DNA of 64,000 nucleotides from Thermasporomyces composti. Its GTDB lineage: Bacteria; Actinomycetota; Actinomycetes; Propionibacteriales; Actinopolymorphaceae. Where the stretch lies: positions 3,286,001 to 3,350,000 of the forward strand of contig NZ_QTUC01000001.1 of NCBI RefSeq assembly GCF_003386795.1, written 5' to 3'. The position numbers and the translations under genes were made by a program. The notes under the pieces were generated by a model. The model ran no database searches. It worked only from the letters and a program-made list of their open reading frames with translations, and had not been told where the DNA came from. Below are positions 43,700-52,945 of this stretch, piece by piece; the stretch's first letter is position 1, and each line of letters starts with the position of its first letter.

Positions 43700-46345
43700 A
43701 TGCCCACCACTCCACCGTCGCGGGTGCACGCGCGCTTCGAGGTCCCGGCCCCTCTGCGGGCCGACGTCCGCCTGCTCGGGGAGCTGCTGGGTCAGGTGCT
43801 ACGGGAGTACGGTGGCCCGACGCTGCTCGCCGACGTCGAACGGCTCCGTGAGCTGACCATCGCCGCTCACCACGACGACCCGGCCCGCGCCGAGGAAGCC
43901 GCCCAGGCCAGTGAGGCGCTGGTCGCCTCGTGGGACCTGGACCGGGCCGAGGAGGTCGCCCGGGCGTTCACCTGCTACTTCCACCTCACCAACCTCGCCG
44001 AGGAGCACCATCGGGCCCGGGTGCTGCGGGAGTACGACACCGGCGACGCTCCGGTGCGCGACTCGCTGGCCGCCGCCGTGGCGCAGATCACCACTCAGTA
44101 CGGCGAGGAGCACGCGTTGACCCTGCTCTCTCGCCTGGAGTTCCGTCCGGTGTTGACCGCCCACCCCACCGAGGCGCGTCGACGGGCGGTCGCCTCCGCC
44201 ATCCAGCGCATCTCCGCCCTGCTCGCCGAGCGGGACAGCCCCAAGCTGGGCGCCGCCGACCTGGCCGAGAACCGCCGCCGGCTGCTGGAGGAGATCGACC
44301 GGCTGTGGCGGACCTCCCAGATCCGGGTCACCAAGCCGAGCCCGCTCGACGAGGTCCGCACGGCCATGGCGGTCTTCGACGACACGCTCTTCCAGGTCCT
44401 GCCCCGCACCTACCGCCAGCTCGACAACGTGCTGGCGGGAGAGCGCGCGGGGACCGAGCCGCCACGGGTTCCGGCGTTCGTCCGTCTCGGGTCGTGGATC
44501 GGTGGCGACCGGGACGGCAACCCGTATGTGACGTCGCAGGTCACCCGGACGGCGATGGCCATCCAGGCCGACCACGTCCTGCGCGCCCTGGAGCGGGTCT
44601 GCGAGCGCGTGGGACGGGCGTTGACCGTCGACGAGGAGACGACCCCAGCCAGCCCGGAGGTGCGCCGGCTGCTGGCCGACGCCCGGGCCATCGCGCCCGA
44701 GGTGGTCGAGGAGGTCGCGACCCGCTCGCCGGGCGAGCCGCACCGGCAGGTGCTGCTCCTCGCGGCCCGCAAGCTGTCGGCGACCCGGCAGCGGAACGCC
44801 GACTTCGCCTACGGCAAGGCCGAGGAGTTCCTCGCCGAGCTGCGCGCCGTCCAGGCGTCCCTGGCTGCTGCCGGGGCCCGTCGCCAGGCGTACGGCGAGC
44901 TGCAGGAGCTGATCTGGCAGGTCGAGACGTTCGGCTTCCACCTGGCCGAGCTGGAGATCCGCCAGCACTCCAAGGTCCACGCGCGGGCGCTGGCGGAGCT
45001 CGCCTCAGGGGAGACCTCGCCGGAGACCGAGGAGGTGCTCTCGGTCTTCCGGGTGATGGCCCAGGTTCAGCAGCGCTTCGGCCCGGACGCCTGCCGACGG
45101 TACGTCGTGTCGTTCACCCAGTCCGCCAACGACCTGGCGGCCGTCTTCGAGCTGGCGGAGCGGGCCCTCGACGGCCGTCCGCTGGCGCTGGACGTCATCC
45201 CCCTGTTCGAGACCGAGGACGACCTCAAGGCCGCCGTCGGCATCCTCGACGAGGCGCTGAGACTGCCGCAGATCCAGCGACGGCTGGAGGAGACCGGCCG
45301 CCGGTTCGAGGTGATGCTCGGCTACTCCGACTCCGCCAAGGACGCCGGGCCGCTGTCCGCGACGCTGGCGCTGTACGACGCGCAGGCGGCGCTCGCGGCC
45401 TGGGCCAAGCGCCACGACATCCGGCTCACCCTCTTCCACGGCCGCGGCGGCGCGCTCGGCCGGGGTGGCGGTCCGGCGAACCGCGCGGTCCTCGCCCAGG
45501 CGCCGGGGTCGGTCAACGGCCGGTTCAAGCTCACCGAGCAGGGCGAGGTGATCTTCGCTCGGTACGGCAACCCGCTGATCGCGCGGCGGCACATCGAGCA
45601 GGTGGCGGCCGCGACATTGCTCGCCTCGACGCCCACCGTGGAATCCCGGGCGGCGAATGCCGCAGAGAAGTACGCCGACCTCGCCGCCACGATGGACGAC
45701 GCGGCGCGGCGCGCCTACCACGGGCTGGTTCGCAGCGAGGGCTTCGCCGAATGGTTCGCGAAGGTGACGCCGCTGGAGGAGGTCGGTCAGCTGCCGATCG
45801 GCTCCCGTCCCGCCCGGCGTGGGCTGTCGGTGTCGTCGCTGGAGGATCTGCGCGCCATCCCGTGGGTGTTCGCGTGGACGCAGGCGAGGGTCAACCTGGC
45901 GGGCTGGTACGGCGTTGGCTCCGGTCTGGAGGCGGTCGGTGATCTGGACCTGCTGCGCCAGGCGTACGCCGAGTGGCCGTTGTTCACCGTGACGATCGAC
46001 AACGTGGAGATGTCACTGGCGAAGTCGGACGCTCGGATCGCGCGACGCTACCTGGAGCTCGGTGACCGGCCGGACCTCACCGAGAAGGTGCTCGACGAGC
46101 ACGCGCGCACCACCCGGTGGGTTCTGGCGGTGACCGGGCACGAGCGCCTGCTGGAGAACCGCCGCGTCCTCGGCCGCGCCGTGCAGCTGCGGAACCCGTA
46201 CGTCGACGCACTGTCCTACCTGCAGCTTCGCGCGTTCCGCGCGTTGCGGACCCAGGACCTGCCGGAGAGCGAGGCGAACCGGCTTCGGCGCCTGGTGCTG
46301 CTCACGGTCAACGGCATCGCGGCTGGCCTCCAGAACACCGGATAG
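43700..46345 (+). CDS. ppc: Phosphoenolpyruvate carboxylase
   Basis: 881 residues, typical. It carboxylates PEP with bicarbonate to oxaloacetate, the anaplerotic entry to the TCA cycle. Catalytic signatures are intact: [12 protein letters not shown] (His155), [25 protein letters not shown], the mobile loop [14 protein letters not shown], and the C-terminal [12 protein letters not shown] and [10 protein letters not shown] at 43700 starts close to the fold and directly follows a -10 element; the open frame further upstream is antisense to pccB. Its 160-bp divergent gap to pccB places two bicarbonate-using carboxylases back to back. Confidence 0.95.
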   Translation: MPTTPPSRVHARFEVPAPLRADVRLLGELLGQVLREYGGPTLLADVERLRELTIAAHHDDPARAEEAAQASEALVASWDLDRAEEVARAFTCYFHLTNLAEEHHRARVLREYDTGDAPVRDSLAAAVAQITTQYGEEHALTLLSRLEFRPVLTAHPTEARRRAVASAIQRISALLAERDSPKLGAADLAENRRRLLEEIDRLWRTSQIRVTKPSPLDEVRTAMAVFDDTLFQVLPRTYRQLDNVLAGERAGTEPPRVPAFVRLGSWIGGDRDGNPYVTSQVTRTAMAIQADHVLRALERVCERVGRALTVDEETTPASPEVRRLLADARAIAPEVVEEVATRSPGEPHRQVLLLAARKLSATRQRNADFAYGKAEEFLAELRAVQASLAAAGARRQAYGELQELIWQVETFGFHLAELEIRQHSKVHARALAELASGETSPETEEVLSVFRVMAQVQQRFGPDACRRYVVSFTQSANDLAAVFELAERALDGRPLALDVIPLFETEDDLKAAVGILDEALRLPQIQRRLEETGRRFEVMLGYSDSAKDAGPLSATLALYDAQAALAAWAKRHDIRLTLFHGRGGALGRGGGPANRAVLAQAPGSVNGRFKLTEQGEVIFARYGNPLIARRHIEQVAAATLLASTPTVESRAANAAEKYADLAATMDDAARRAYHGLVRSEGFAEWFAKVTPLEEVGQLPIGSRPARRGLSVSSLEDLRAIPWVFAWTQARVNLAGWYGVGSGLEAVGDLDLLRQAYAEWPLFTVTIDNVEMSLAKSDARIARRYLELGDRPDLTEKVLDEHARTTRWVLAVTGHERLLENRRVLGRAVQLRNPYVDALSYLQLRAFRALRTQDLPESEANRLRRLVLLTVNGIAAGLQNTG

Positions 46346-46397
46346 ACCTACGGCTCCGTGCCGCACCGAGATCGTCGGCGTAGGGCCCGAAACGCTT

Positions 46398-46429
46398 GGA
46401 GGGCGGGACACCGCGGTGTCCCGCCCTCC
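46398..46429. terminator. Bidirectional terminator between ppc and the binding-protein gene
   Basis: A perfect 32-nt palindrome (left arm GGAGGGCGGGACACCG) lies between the two convergent stops at 46345 and 46446. Confidence 0.8.
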
Positions 46430-46445
46430 CGTACGTGAGGTCGCT

Positions 46446-48236
46446 CTACTGCTTGGCGTACAGCTTCGTGTAGTCCGGCCCGCCGCCGTAGACGTCGAGG
46501 ACGACGCCACCGACCTTCGAGCCGTGCAGGAAGTTGGTCTTGCCGTAGTGGGTGGGGATGACCGGGAGGTACTTCTCCATGAGCATCTTGTCGAGCTTGG
46601 CCCACTCAGCGGGCTGTTCCTCGATGGGCAGAGAGCCGATGCGGTCGATCTCGGAGTTGACCTCAGGCTCGTTGAGGAACGACTTGTTCGGCGCGCTGTT
46701 GGGGTTCAGCTCGATCAGACGCCCGTCGAAGATCGCCGGGAACACCGTGGTCGCCGACGGCCAGTCCAGGCACCAACCCAGAATGCGGATGTTGGTCTCG
46801 GAGTTCGGGTTGTCCATGTCCGCCCGGCGCTGGTCACGCGGCATCGGGATGGCGCGGGTCTTGAAGCCAGCCGCCTGCAGCTTCTCCTCCCGCACCGCCG
46901 ACACCTGAGCCGCGATCTCGTCGTCGTTGGCGTAGGACCAGACGATCTCGAAGCCCAGGTGACCGGACTCCTCCAGCATCTTGCGGGCCTTCTCCGGGTC
47001 ACCATCGCCCTTGGCGCCGTTGCCGATCACGTCGAAGTTCTGCCAGCCGGGGGTCACCTTCGGCAGGATCGTGGTCGCCGGCTCGTAGGTGAACGGGCTG
47101 TCACCCGCGGCCTTGTGCAGCGCGTCGTGCGGCCAGGCCACCGCCAGCGCCCGACGCACCTCCAGCGGGATCCGACGGGTGTCGAGGTAGACGAAGAAGG
47201 TGCAGGTGCCGGGTCCCGTGAGCATCCGCTCCTCGGGCTCCTTGTTCTGGATCTTCGGCAGCAGCGAGGCGTCCACCCCGTCGTAGGTGATCGCGTACTG
47301 GTCCGGGCCCTTGTCAGCGATCAGCTGCTCCTGCAACTTGATCGGGTCCTGCCCGAACTTGAACACGAACTTGTCGACGTACTGGTGACGAGCCGGGTCG
47401 GTGTTCGGGTCCCAGTGCTCGTTCCTGGTGAGCACCAGCTGCTTGCCCTTCTGGTAGGACTCGAACTTGTACGGACCGGTCGCCAGCGGGTGGTTGCCGT
47501 AGTTCTCCTTGGTGTCCTTGTCCTCAGGGATCGGGGTGAACACCGGGAACGTCGTGTAGAACGGCAGGTCCGGGAACGGCTTGGCCATCTTCAACACGAT
47601 GGTCTTGTCGTCCGGGGTCTCCACCCCGGCGTAGTCCGGACCGCCACCCTGCTCAGGCGACTTGAACGGACCCTTGTACTTGTCACCGTCGAGGAAGTAC
47701 GTCTGCTGGTACGTCGGACCCGACGGCAGCTCCTCGGTCGCAAAGGAGCGCTTGACCGCGTAGGCGATGTCCTTCGACGTCACCGGGGTGCCGTCTTCGA
47801 ACTTGATGCCGTCTTTGAGAGTGAACCGCCACTCGGTGAAGTCCTCGTTGTGCTGGCCCAGGTCCGTCGCCAGGTCCGGCACCAGGTAGTACTTGCCGTC
47901 CTCGCGCAGCTCCATCGCCGTCAGCGTCCGCGCCGTCAGACGCAGAACCGCCAAGACGTCGATGTAGTAGGCCCTGGTGGGGTCAAACGTCTCCGGAGCC
48001 GCCGACGTCAACGTGGTGATCGTCCCACCGCGCTGCGCGCCAGGAACGTCCTTGGCCGGACCCTTCGCGTCCGGGTCCAGCAGCACCTCGTACCCACCAC
48101 CAGGCGAGGGGCTCGCGGAAGCAGCCTTCTGCTCCTGCTGCTCCTTCGCCCGCTCCGATGGGGTTGCCCCACCACCACAAGCGGCCACACCCAGCGCCAC
48201 AACGCCGGCCACGGCCGCTAGTCGTCTCCAACGCAT
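46446..48236 (-). CDS. Extracellular oligopeptide-type solute-binding lipoprotein (family 5)
   Basis: 596 residues. A lipoprotein signal peptide ends in LGVAAC (Cys20, lipobox), followed by a Glu/Gln/Ser linker. The SBP_bac_5 fold covers residues ~80-590: GGTITTLTSAAPETFDPTRAYYID, FTLKDGIKFEDGTPVTSKDIAYAVKRSF, VTLKMAKPFPDLPF-like strand, and PLATGPYKFESYQKGKQLVLTRNEHWD. It binds peptides or other small ligands outside the cell for ABC import. No permease or ATPase is encoded next to it, so the partners are elsewhere. ATG at 48236 is chosen over an upstream in-frame ATG since it begins the signal peptide. Confidence 0.93.
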   Translation of the reverse strand: MRWRRLAAVAGVVALGVAACGGGATPSERAKEQQEQKAASASPSPGGGYEVLLDPDAKGPAKDVPGAQRGGTITTLTSAAPETFDPTRAYYIDVLAVLRLTARTLTAMELREDGKYYLVPDLATDLGQHNEDFTEWRFTLKDGIKFEDGTPVTSKDIAYAVKRSFATEELPSGPTYQQTYFLDGDKYKGPFKSPEQGGGPDYAGVETPDDKTIVLKMAKPFPDLPFYTTFPVFTPIPEDKDTKENYGNHPLATGPYKFESYQKGKQLVLTRNEHWDPNTDPARHQYVDKFVFKFGQDPIKLQEQLIADKGPDQYAITYDGVDASLLPKIQNKEPEERMLTGPGTCTFFVYLDTRRIPLEVRRALAVAWPHDALHKAAGDSPFTYEPATTILPKVTPGWQNFDVIGNGAKGDGDPEKARKMLEESGHLGFEIVWSYANDDEIAAQVSAVREEKLQAAGFKTRAIPMPRDQRRADMDNPNSETNIRILGWCLDWPSATTVFPAIFDGRLIELNPNSAPNKSFLNEPEVNSEIDRIGSLPIEEQPAEWAKLDKMLMEKYLPVIPTHYGKTNFLHGSKVGGVVLDVYGGGPDYTKLYAKQ

Positions 48237-48531
48237 CGAATCTCCCCTCGACCTGCGCCACACGCGCGACACCGCATGCACGGCCCACGCTGTTCCAGTA
48301 GCGGGACTCGCTGTGGCGCCGTCGGTCGTTTCCCCGTGATTCCGTTGGTGGTTCTGATCGCTACTGGTGACTGCTCCGTCGATGTGGTTGTCGCCATGTC
48401 ACGACGTCTGGTGCTCGACCTTAAAGGACGAGATCGTCTCGTTACAGGCCGCTGGATCACAATTCGCCAACGCTTGCGTCACTATCCACATCACATCGGT
48501 GCGGTCCTCCTCGCCGTGTCGTAAGACCACC

Positions 48532-48588
48532 CGGACGACAACCGTGCGGACGACAACCGTGCGGACGACAATCGTGCGGACGACGTGG
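48532..48588. repeat. 15-bp tandem repeat
   Basis: CGGACGACAACCGTG occurs at 48532-48546 and 48547-48561, again with one change (T for C) at 48562-48576, and as a partial CGGACGAC unit from 48577. The unit has no dyad symmetry. It lies 90-145 nt upstream of birA. Confidence 0.9.
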
Positions 48589-48664
48589 CGAGTGATCGGC
48601 GTGTGGAGTCGGCGCGTGAACGAAGGGAACGCGGGAGCGCGGAAGGGAGGGATGGCGGGCCGCC

Positions 48665-48676
48665 TAAGCTTTCGAC
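48665..48676 (+). promoter_or_regulatory. Leaderless promoter of birA
   Basis: TAAGCT, six bases, GTG start of birA; no ribosome site. Confidence 0.6.
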
Positions 48677-49573
48677 GTGCCGCCGAGTGACGACCCAGCG
48701 GGCTCGCACGTGCCGTCGAGGAGCACGCCTCCCGAACGCGCGCCGCTCACGGTGGACGACGTTCGCCGTGCCTTGCTCGGTGCCGACGGTCTGGTGACCG
48801 AGCTACGGGTGGTGGAGGAGACCGGATCGACCAATGAGGACGTGCGTGCGGCGGCCGTGGCCGGCGCGCCCGAGGGGACCGTCGTGGTCGCCGAGCACCA
48901 GACCGCTGGACGTGGCCGACTCGATCGACGGTGGGTCGCTCCGCCGCGGTCGGGACTGACCTTCTCGCTCCTCCTGCGACCCACGACCGTGCCAGCTCGG
49001 CGCTGGCCGTGGCTTCCCCTGCTCGCCGGCCGCGCCGTCGTCGACGGGCTCACCGCGACAACCGGCCTCACCGTTCGTCTGAAGTGGCCCAACGACGTCC
49101 TCGTCGACGAGCGCAAGCTCGGCGGCATCCTTGTCGAGCGGGTGGAGACGCCGACCGGGCCGGCCGCCGTGGTCGGCATCGGCCTCAACGTCACGATGAC
49201 CGCGGACGAGCTTCCCACGGCCCGGGCGGCCACGGGCACGGAGACCGCTCTCATGCCGACGTCACTGCTCCTCGCGGGAGCGCGAACGACGGACCGAGCG
49301 AGCCTGCTCGCCGTCCTCTTACGCGCCCTCGAGGCCCGCTACCAGGCCTGGCGCGCCGTTGGGGGCGATCCCGACGCGGGCCCGGGTGGCGGGCTCCGCG
49401 CCGACTACCGGGCCGTCTGTGCCACCCTCGGCCGTGACGTCCGGGTCCAGCTGGCTCCCGACCAGTGGATCTCCGGGCGCGCTCGCGACGTCGACGCCGA
49501 CGGCCGGCTGGTCGTCCGCACGTCGGCGGGTGACCGCGCGTTGGGCGCGGGCGACGTGACGCACCTGCGCTGA
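48677..49573 (+). CDS. birA: Biotin-[acyl-CoA carboxylase] ligase
   Basis: 298 residues from a leaderless GTG. It activates biotin with ATP and attaches it to the carrier Lys of the carboxylase. The catalytic domain contains EETGSTNEDVR, AEHQTAGRGRLDRRWVAP (biotin/AMP loop), LKWPNDVLVDERKLGGILVE and VVGIGLNV; the small C-terminal domain (~250-298) is present. There is no N-terminal DNA-binding domain, so it is not expected to be a repressor. Its substrate in this window is the EAMKM motif of the alpha subunit at 24032-25798. Confidence 0.95.
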   Translation: MPPSDDPAGSHVPSRSTPPERAPLTVDDVRRALLGADGLVTELRVVEETGSTNEDVRAAAVAGAPEGTVVVAEHQTAGRGRLDRRWVAPPRSGLTFSLLLRPTTVPARRWPWLPLLAGRAVVDGLTATTGLTVRLKWPNDVLVDERKLGGILVERVETPTGPAAVVGIGLNVTMTADELPTARAATGTETALMPTSLLLAGARTTDRASLLAVLLRALEARYQAWRAVGGDPDAGPGGGLRADYRAVCATLGRDVRVQLAPDQWISGRARDVDADGRLVVRTSAGDRALGAGDVTHLR

Positions 49574-49722
49574 CCCACGCACCGGGGACCCCAGCGCACG
49601 ACGAGCGGGCGTGGCGCACGACGGCGAGTTCCTCGCCCGTCGCCGACCGCGTCGCGTGCGATGTCCAGAGCCGGTCGGGCATGATCTGCGTGACGGCGAG
49701 CAGGCACGAACAAGGAGCACGG

Positions 49723-50247
49723 ATGGGCATCCCGGCCAAGCTGCTCGGTGCGGACGAGCGGGTCGTCCTGAGCATGCGCACCCACTGGAAGGTCACGGTG
49801 GTACCCGTCGTCCTTCTCCTGCTCACGGTGGCCGCGGCGGTCACGATCGTCGTGCTGATTCCGCCCGGGCAGTACCAGCAGCCGGTGCGGATCGCGGTCG
49901 CCGTTCTCGCCCTGCTGGGTGTCTGCGTCTACTCGCTCTGGCCGTTGCTCAACTGGCTCGCCTCCACGTACGTGCTCACCGACCGCCGGCTCATCACCCG
50001 CCAAGGCGTCTTCACGCGGACTGGTCGGGACATCCCGCTCACGCGCATCAACGACGTCTCCAGCGAGCGAGACGTCCTCGACCGCATCCTTCGCTGCGGC
50101 ACGCTCGTGGTCTGGTCAGCGGGCGAGCAGGGCAAGATCGTCTTGCACGACGTCCCCCGCGTCGAGACCGTTCAACGCACGATCGCCGAGCTCATCTTCG
50201 CCGCCGAGGACGACGACGGGGAGACGCGTCGCGCGCCCGCACGGTGA
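49723..50247 (+). CDS. PH-domain (bPH2/DUF304-like) membrane protein
   Basis: 174 residues from an ATG at 49723 (AAGGAG upstream). Two membrane helices (about residues 24-46 and 57-77) are followed by a bacterial PH domain: TYVLTDRRLITRQGVFTRTGRDIPLTRINDVSSERDVLDRILRCGTLVVWSAGEQG is the characteristic DUF304 sequence. It lies in the cytoplasmic membrane with the PH domain inside; function is unknown. It is placed after birA (149-bp gap). Confidence 0.9.
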   Translation: MGIPAKLLGADERVVLSMRTHWKVTVVPVVLLLLTVAAAVTIVVLIPPGQYQQPVRIAVAVLALLGVCVYSLWPLLNWLASTYVLTDRRLITRQGVFTRTGRDIPLTRINDVSSERDVLDRILRCGTLVVWSAGEQGKIVLHDVPRVETVQRTIAELIFAAEDDDGETRRAPAR

Positions 50248-50293
50248 CGTCGCGCACTCGAAGCGAAACCCGACCGCTCGACGAGTCGCCGCC

Positions 50294-50305
50294 TACGCTA
50301 AGGCC
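50294..50305 (+). promoter_or_regulatory. Leaderless promoter of the enoyl-CoA hydratase gene
   Basis: TACGCT, six bases, ATG at 50306. The AAGG just before the ATG is too close to be a ribosome site. Confidence 0.6.
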
Positions 50306-51112
50306 ATGGGGCGGTACGACGGGCTGGACGTGCGACGGGTGGACCCAGAGGGCCAGGTCGTCGAGCTGGTGCTCAACCGTCCCGAGGCACTGAACGCATT
50401 GTCGACCGCTCTCGCGGACGCGCTGGGCCGAGCCACCGCCGACGTCGCCGCCGATCCAGCGGTCCGCGCGGTCGTGCTCTCCAGCGCCTGCGACCGCGCG
50501 TTCTGTGTCGGCGCTGACCTGAAGGAGCGCAACACCTTCAGCGACGACGACCTGTGGAGACAGCGCCCGATCATGCGGCGGGCGTTCGGCGGGCTCCTCG
50601 ACCTGCCCATGCCCGCGATCGCCGCCGTCCACCGCTACGCGCTGGGTGGTGGGTTCGAGCTGGCGCTGTCCTGCGACCTCATCGTCGCCGACGAGACGGC
50701 GGTCTTCGGGGTGCCCGAGGTCTCGGTCGGGCTCGTCCCCGGCGGTGGCGCGACCCAGCTGCTGGCCCGCCGCGTCGGCTGGTCCCGCGCCAGCGACCTG
50801 CTCTTCACCGGTCGACGCGTGGAGGCCAGCGAGGCGGATCGGCTGGGCTTCATCGACCGCCTGGTGCCACCAGGTCGGGCCCGCGACACCGCGCTCGACC
50901 TGGCCCGCCAGATCGCCCGGAACTCACCCATCGCCGTCCGCCACGCCAAGCGGGCTCTGCGCCAGGGCTTCGCGCTCGAGCTCGGGCCGGCGCTCGACGT
51001 CGAGGACGCGGCCTGGCGGGCGGCGGCGTCCTCTCCGGACCGCCATGAGGGAATCGCGGCCTTCGTGGAGAAACGTCCGCCGGTCTGGCCGGGTGAACGG
51101 CCTCGGTCGTGA
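50306..51112 (+). CDS. Enoyl-CoA hydratase/isomerase-family protein (methylglutaconyl-CoA hydratase candidate)
   Basis: 268 residues. The crotonase fold shows LVLNRPEALNALS, the oxyanion region CVGADLKER, the AIAAVHRYALGGGFELALSCDLIVA motif, and GVPEVSVGLVPGGGATQLLARRVGW with the catalytic Glu. The LKERNTFSDDD region and overall wording resemble the AU-binding/methylglutaconyl-CoA hydratase group. Being 51 nt upstream of HMG-CoA lyase supports that role (3-methylglutaconyl-CoA to HMG-CoA in leucine catabolism). A general short-chain enoyl-CoA hydratase is the alternative. Confidence 0.9.
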   Translation: MGRYDGLDVRRVDPEGQVVELVLNRPEALNALSTALADALGRATADVAADPAVRAVVLSSACDRAFCVGADLKERNTFSDDDLWRQRPIMRRAFGGLLDLPMPAIAAVHRYALGGGFELALSCDLIVADETAVFGVPEVSVGLVPGGGATQLLARRVGWSRASDLLFTGRRVEASEADRLGFIDRLVPPGRARDTALDLARQIARNSPIAVRHAKRALRQGFALELGPALDVEDAAWRAAASSPDRHEGIAAFVEKRPPVWPGERPRS

Positions 51113-51163
51113 GTCGCCCGCCGACGACCAGCCGGAGGGATACTGCCGGGGGAGGTGAGGCCC

Positions 51164-52075
51164 ATGCGGTTGCCCAGCCGAGTCCTCCTGCGCGAGGTCG
51201 GGCCCCGGGACGGCCTGCAGAACGAACCGCCCGTCCCGACCGCCGGCAAGGTGGCGCTCATCGACGCGTTGTCCAAGACCGGGCTGCAACGCATCGAGGC
51301 GGTCAGCTTCGTCCACCCGAGAGCGATTCCGCAGATGGGCGACGCCGAGCGGGTCTGGTCGGAGATCACCCGCCACGAGGGCGTCGAGTACTCCGCGCTG
51401 GTGCCCAACCTCACCGGCGCGCGGCGGGCGCTCGACGTGGGTGTCCGGTCGCTCGAGGTGGTCGTGTCCGCATCGGAACGACACAACCAGGTCAACGTCA
51501 ACCGGTCCACGGCTGAGTCGCTCGCCGAGATCGAGGCGGTGGTCGACCTCGCCCACTCGGTCGGCGCCACCTGTCAGGTGATCATCGCGACCGCGTGGGG
51601 CTGCCCGTACGAAGGGGACATCCCGGTCTCGCGGGTGGTGTCCATCGCCCGGGCCGCGCTCGACGCGGGCGCGGACACGCTCGCCTACGGGGACACCACC
51701 GGTATGGCGACCCCCACCAGGGTGGAGGAGCTGGTCGAGACCACGCGGGCGAGCCTGCCGACGGTCCCGTTGGCTCTGCACTTCCACAACACGCGGGGCA
51801 CCGGGCTGGCCAACGTGCTCGCCGCCCTCCAGCTCGGCGTCACCGAGTTCGACGCCAGCGTGGGTGGGCTGGGTGGGTGCCCCTACGCCCCTGGGGCGAG
51901 CGGCAACATCGCGACCGAGGAGGTCGTCCACATGCTCGAGGACATGGGGGTCGAGACGGGCGTGGACCTCGACCTGCTCCTCGACGTCGCGGCCCAGGCC
52001 GAGCGGTTGGTCGGACACCAGCTGCCGTCCCAGGTCCTGCGCGCCGGCCCGCGGACCCGCACCGTCGCCAGCTGA
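51164..52075 (+). CDS. Hydroxymethylglutaryl-CoA lyase
   Basis: 303 residues from the ATG at 51164 (GGAGG 8 nt upstream); the GTG at 51155 lies in the ribosome site itself. It cleaves HMG-CoA to acetyl-CoA and acetoacetate. The DRE-TIM barrel shows REVGPRDGLQNE (the catalytic Arg/Asp/Glu), EAVSFVHPRAIPQMGDAE, LHFHNTRGTGLANVLAAL (metal His) and the GGCPYAPGASGNIATEEVVHML loop with the catalytic Cys. It is the terminal step of leucine degradation and completes the set begun by the acyl-CoA dehydrogenase and carboxyltransferase at 28865-31701. Confidence 0.95.
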   Translation: MRLPSRVLLREVGPRDGLQNEPPVPTAGKVALIDALSKTGLQRIEAVSFVHPRAIPQMGDAERVWSEITRHEGVEYSALVPNLTGARRALDVGVRSLEVVVSASERHNQVNVNRSTAESLAEIEAVVDLAHSVGATCQVIIATAWGCPYEGDIPVSRVVSIARAALDAGADTLAYGDTTGMATPTRVEELVETTRASLPTVPLALHFHNTRGTGLANVLAALQLGVTEFDASVGGLGGCPYAPGASGNIATEEVVHMLEDMGVETGVDLDLLLDVAAQAERLVGHQLPSQVLRAGPRTRTVAS

Positions 52076-52085
52076 CGCGGGACGG

Positions 52086-52670
52086 TCAGGAGCTGGCCTG
52101 CTCGCTGTTGGTGGTGGGGCTCGGGCTCTCGGTCGGGTGAGGCGGAAGCGCACCAGTCGCGGTCACCACACGCCAGGTGAAGCTCGAGCCGGAGAACGAC
52201 ACCGTCACCCAGTTCCCCGCGGCCCTGCCGGGCTCCTTGTCCTCGACGTAGGCATAGAGGGGACGACCGGTCAGCGCGAGCTGCCGGGTGCCGTCGGGTC
52301 GCTCGACCACCGAGAACGTGCCGTTGATGCCCGGCAACTTCGACGGCACCGACTCCGCGCTGATCTCGAAGGGCCGCCAGGTGACCGAGCAGGCGCCCGC
52401 GCACCGAATCCGCCCGGCGGTGTCCACGTTGTTGACGTACAGCGGCCGACCGTGGGCGTTCACCAGGATCTTGCCGAGGCCCCGGACGTCGCGGACACGG
52501 ATGTCCGGCGTCTCCACCGAGGCTCGGGTGCCTTCGCCGTCCTCACCGTTCGACCCGCCGGACGACCCGGAGCCGGTGCAGGCCGCCGCGGCGAGCGCCA
52601 GCGCTCCGAGGAGAGCGGCACCCACGCGGACACACCGGCCGGGAGACTGTGCAGAAGCGGATGTCCACAC
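52086..52670 (-). CDS. Secreted lipoprotein of the PF03640/COG4315 type
   Basis: 194 residues. The lipoprotein signal ends in LAAAAC (Cys31), followed by a Gly/Ser linker. Two copies of the small secreted-repeat fold follow: VRGLGKILVNAHGRPLYVNNVD...CAGACSVTWRPF and TFSVVERPDGTRQLALTGRPLYAYVEDKEPGRAAGNWVTV. The CAGACSVTW signature is that of the Lipoprotein_15 family, for which some members bind haem or copper-like ligands but most are uncharacterised. The C-terminus is Pro/Thr/Ser-rich. It is divergent from the two-component system. Confidence 0.9.
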   Translation of the reverse strand: MWTSASAQSPGRCVRVGAALLGALALAAAACTGSGSSGGSNGEDGEGTRASVETPDIRVRDVRGLGKILVNAHGRPLYVNNVDTAGRIRCAGACSVTWRPFEISAESVPSKLPGINGTFSVVERPDGTRQLALTGRPLYAYVEDKEPGRAAGNWVTVSFSGSSFTWRVVTATGALPPHPTESPSPTTNSEQASS

Positions 52671-52807
52671 GGCGTCACGACCTCCCCCGTCGCCGACGTC
52701 GGAAAGCCGGGTGACCCACGGCGTCCTGTGCTGGGAGCTACCCGGGAGCCGCGTCGTTCAACCTCAAGCGCTGATCGGTTGCTCCGAGCGCCGACTCGGT
52801 TCGACGG

Positions 52808-52889
52808 GGCCACCCTGAGCGCTGACTCGAGCCACGTCGAGCGCCGCGGCGTCACTGCGAGCTCCGGCGTGGCCACCCTGAGCGCCGAC
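52808..52889. repeat. Pair of 19-bp direct repeats upstream of the response regulator
   Basis: GGCCACCCTGAGCGCTGAC (52808-52826) and the same with one change (C for T) at 52871-52889, 63 bp apart start to start. A third partial CGAGCGCCGAC lies near 52784. They fall between the divergent lipoprotein and response-regulator genes and could be binding sites for the latter. Confidence 0.6.
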
Positions 52890-52933
52890 CGGGTCGGGCC
52901 GACCGGGTCGGACAGATCGTCCCCGGACCGCCG

Positions 52934-52945
52934 TACGATCGGGCC
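52934..52945 (+). promoter_or_regulatory. Leaderless promoter of the response-regulator gene
   Basis: TACGAT, six bases, ATG at 52946; no ribosome site. Confidence 0.6.

Larger units (their letters stand above)
48237..48676. other. 440-bp intergenic region between binding-protein gene and birA
   Basis: It holds the divergent promoters of both genes and a short tandem repeat at its right-hand side. Part of it (around 48340-48500) is visibly lower in GC than the flanks (TTAAAGG, ATCACAATTCGCC). No gene or RNA was recognised. Confidence 0.5.

Noticed and set aside
46416-48221. 601-residue open frame on the + strand opposite the binding-protein gene
   Set aside because: Arg/Val/Leu/Gly-rich shadow of the binding protein; the lipoprotein signal and SBP fold on the - strand decide the case.
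48532-48588. CRISPR-like array
   Set aside because: The 15-bp units are directly adjacent with no spacers.
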